NCBI GenBank assembly: GCA_001399705.1
Contig: LJCR01000145.1
Location: 1 to 6,245 of the forward strand
DNA from: Kouleothrix aurantiaca
GTDB taxonomy: Bacteria; Chloroflexota; Chloroflexia; Chloroflexales; Roseiflexaceae
Direction of reading: 5' to 3'
DNA length: 6,245 nt
Under the pieces are notes generated by a model that did no database searches, had not been told where the DNA came from, and was given only the letters and a program-made list of their open reading frames with translations. Shown here one piece after another: positions 6,044 to 6,245 of this stretch. Position 1 is the first letter of the stretch. Each line of letters opens with the position of its first letter. A program made the translations under genes and the position numbers.

Positions 6044-6072
6044 AATATACGATTACTATGGAATGATGTCAA
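6044..6072 (-). promoter_or_regulatory. Near-consensus sigma-70/SigA promoter facing the VanW-domain gene
   Basis: On the minus strand a perfect TTGACA (6072-6067) is followed after exactly 17 nt by TATATT (6049-6044). This is the strongest promoter match in the window. Transcription would begin near 6037-6041 and run left, reaching the VanW-domain ATG after about 320 nt. It may drive that gene from a long leader or produce a separate small RNA. Confidence 0.7.
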
Positions 6073-6177
6073 CACTTTTCAATCGCGCCACCCAGCGCAA
6101 TCATCCCAATGATGTATTTCGGCGGCGGGTTCTTTATGTGCTCACGGCGGCGAGGGTGAAAGCCCGGGGGCGCAGCA

Positions 6178-6192
6178 GGTTGACGATCAACC
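6178..6192 (-). repeat. Hairpin overlapping the stop codon of the right-edge gene
   Basis: GGTTGATCGTCAACC is a perfect 6-bp stem with a 3-nt loop that contains the TGA of the partial gene. It is not followed by a T run on the minus strand, so it is not a standard intrinsic terminator. It could protect the 3' end of the transcript or be chance. Confidence 0.35.
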
Positions 6193-6245
6193 GCCGATCT
6201 CGCGCAGGATGCTCTCGGCGCTGCTGCCGTCGGCACGAAGTGCGG
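6187..6245 (-). CDS. C-terminal end of an unidentified gene, cut by the window edge
   Basis: The last 18 codons before a TGA at 6187-6189 read ALRADGSSAESILREIGG, with third positions mostly G or C, like the neighbouring genes. Strand and composition match the rest of the window, and the amphipathic ending resembles a real protein C-terminus. Too little is present to name a family. The stop codon lies in a perfect 6-bp inverted repeat (6178-6192). Confidence 0.5.
   Translation of the reverse strand, partial: ALRADGSSAESILREIGG

Larger units (their letters stand above)
5721..6186. other. Gene-free regulatory stretch of about 470 bp
   Basis: No convincing coding region is present. Base composition is clearly more AT-rich than the flanking genes over about 5830-6120. 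It holds the two leftward promoters, the AT-rich inverted repeat and the palindromes AGAATATTCT (5771-5780) and TGCGTACGCA (5984-5993). A plus-strand frame crosses it, but most of that frame is antisense to the VanW-domain gene and it lacks a coding signature. No tRNA or known riboswitch was recognised. Confidence 0.6.

Noticed and set aside
5603..6112. 169-codon plus-strand frame across the intergenic stretch
   Set aside because: Its first part is antisense to the VanW-domain gene and the rest lies in AT-rich promoter DNA, with no recognisable protein pattern.

Overview
The window looks like a chromosomal segment of a high-GC bacterium, most likely a Chloroflexota (class Chloroflexia, Roseiflexus/Chloroflexus/Kouleothrix type). 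Three things point there: a SecA with an insert in its first nucleotide-binding domain that I associate from memory with Chloroflexia, a VanW-domain protein preceded by two tandem LGFP-like repeats (FGxP ... VQYFERARFExHPE ... LGR) of a kind common in Chloroflexota exoproteins, and a small Yip1-type membrane protein. The assignment rests on memory of these families, not on a search.

All supported genes are on the minus strand, so they are transcribed from right to left. At the right edge is the last 18 codons of an unidentified gene (6187-6245). A gene-free stretch of about 470 bp (5721-6186) follows, holding a near-consensus promoter (6044-6072), an AT-rich inverted repeat (5862-5898), an extended -10 promoter (5828-5836) and a 10-bp palindrome (5771-5780). 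Next come an exported VanW/G5-like cell-wall-associated protein (4242-5720), a five-helix Yip1-family membrane protein (3462-4067) with its own intrinsic terminator (3402-3435), a secA promoter (3352-3381), a structured 5' leader with a 21-codon reading frame (3208-3273), and the complete secA gene (114-3191), ending in an intrinsic terminator (52-96).

The theme is the cell envelope: SecA drives export of proteins such as the VanW-like protein, which carries a signal peptide, while the Yip1 protein would sit in the membrane. No terminator is visible between the VanW gene and the Yip1 gene (174-bp gap), so they may be cotranscribed; secA is a separate unit.

I see no mobile element, CRISPR array, rRNA or tRNA. 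The most interesting points are the secA leader (short reading frame nested with a hairpin and a helix that could cover the secA ribosome binding site), unusual SecA features (a 99-residue tail after the zinc motif whose last 93 residues lack acidic residues, Ile at the two-helix-finger tip, an altered Q-motif neighbourhood), and the strong promoter about 320 bp upstream of the VanW gene.
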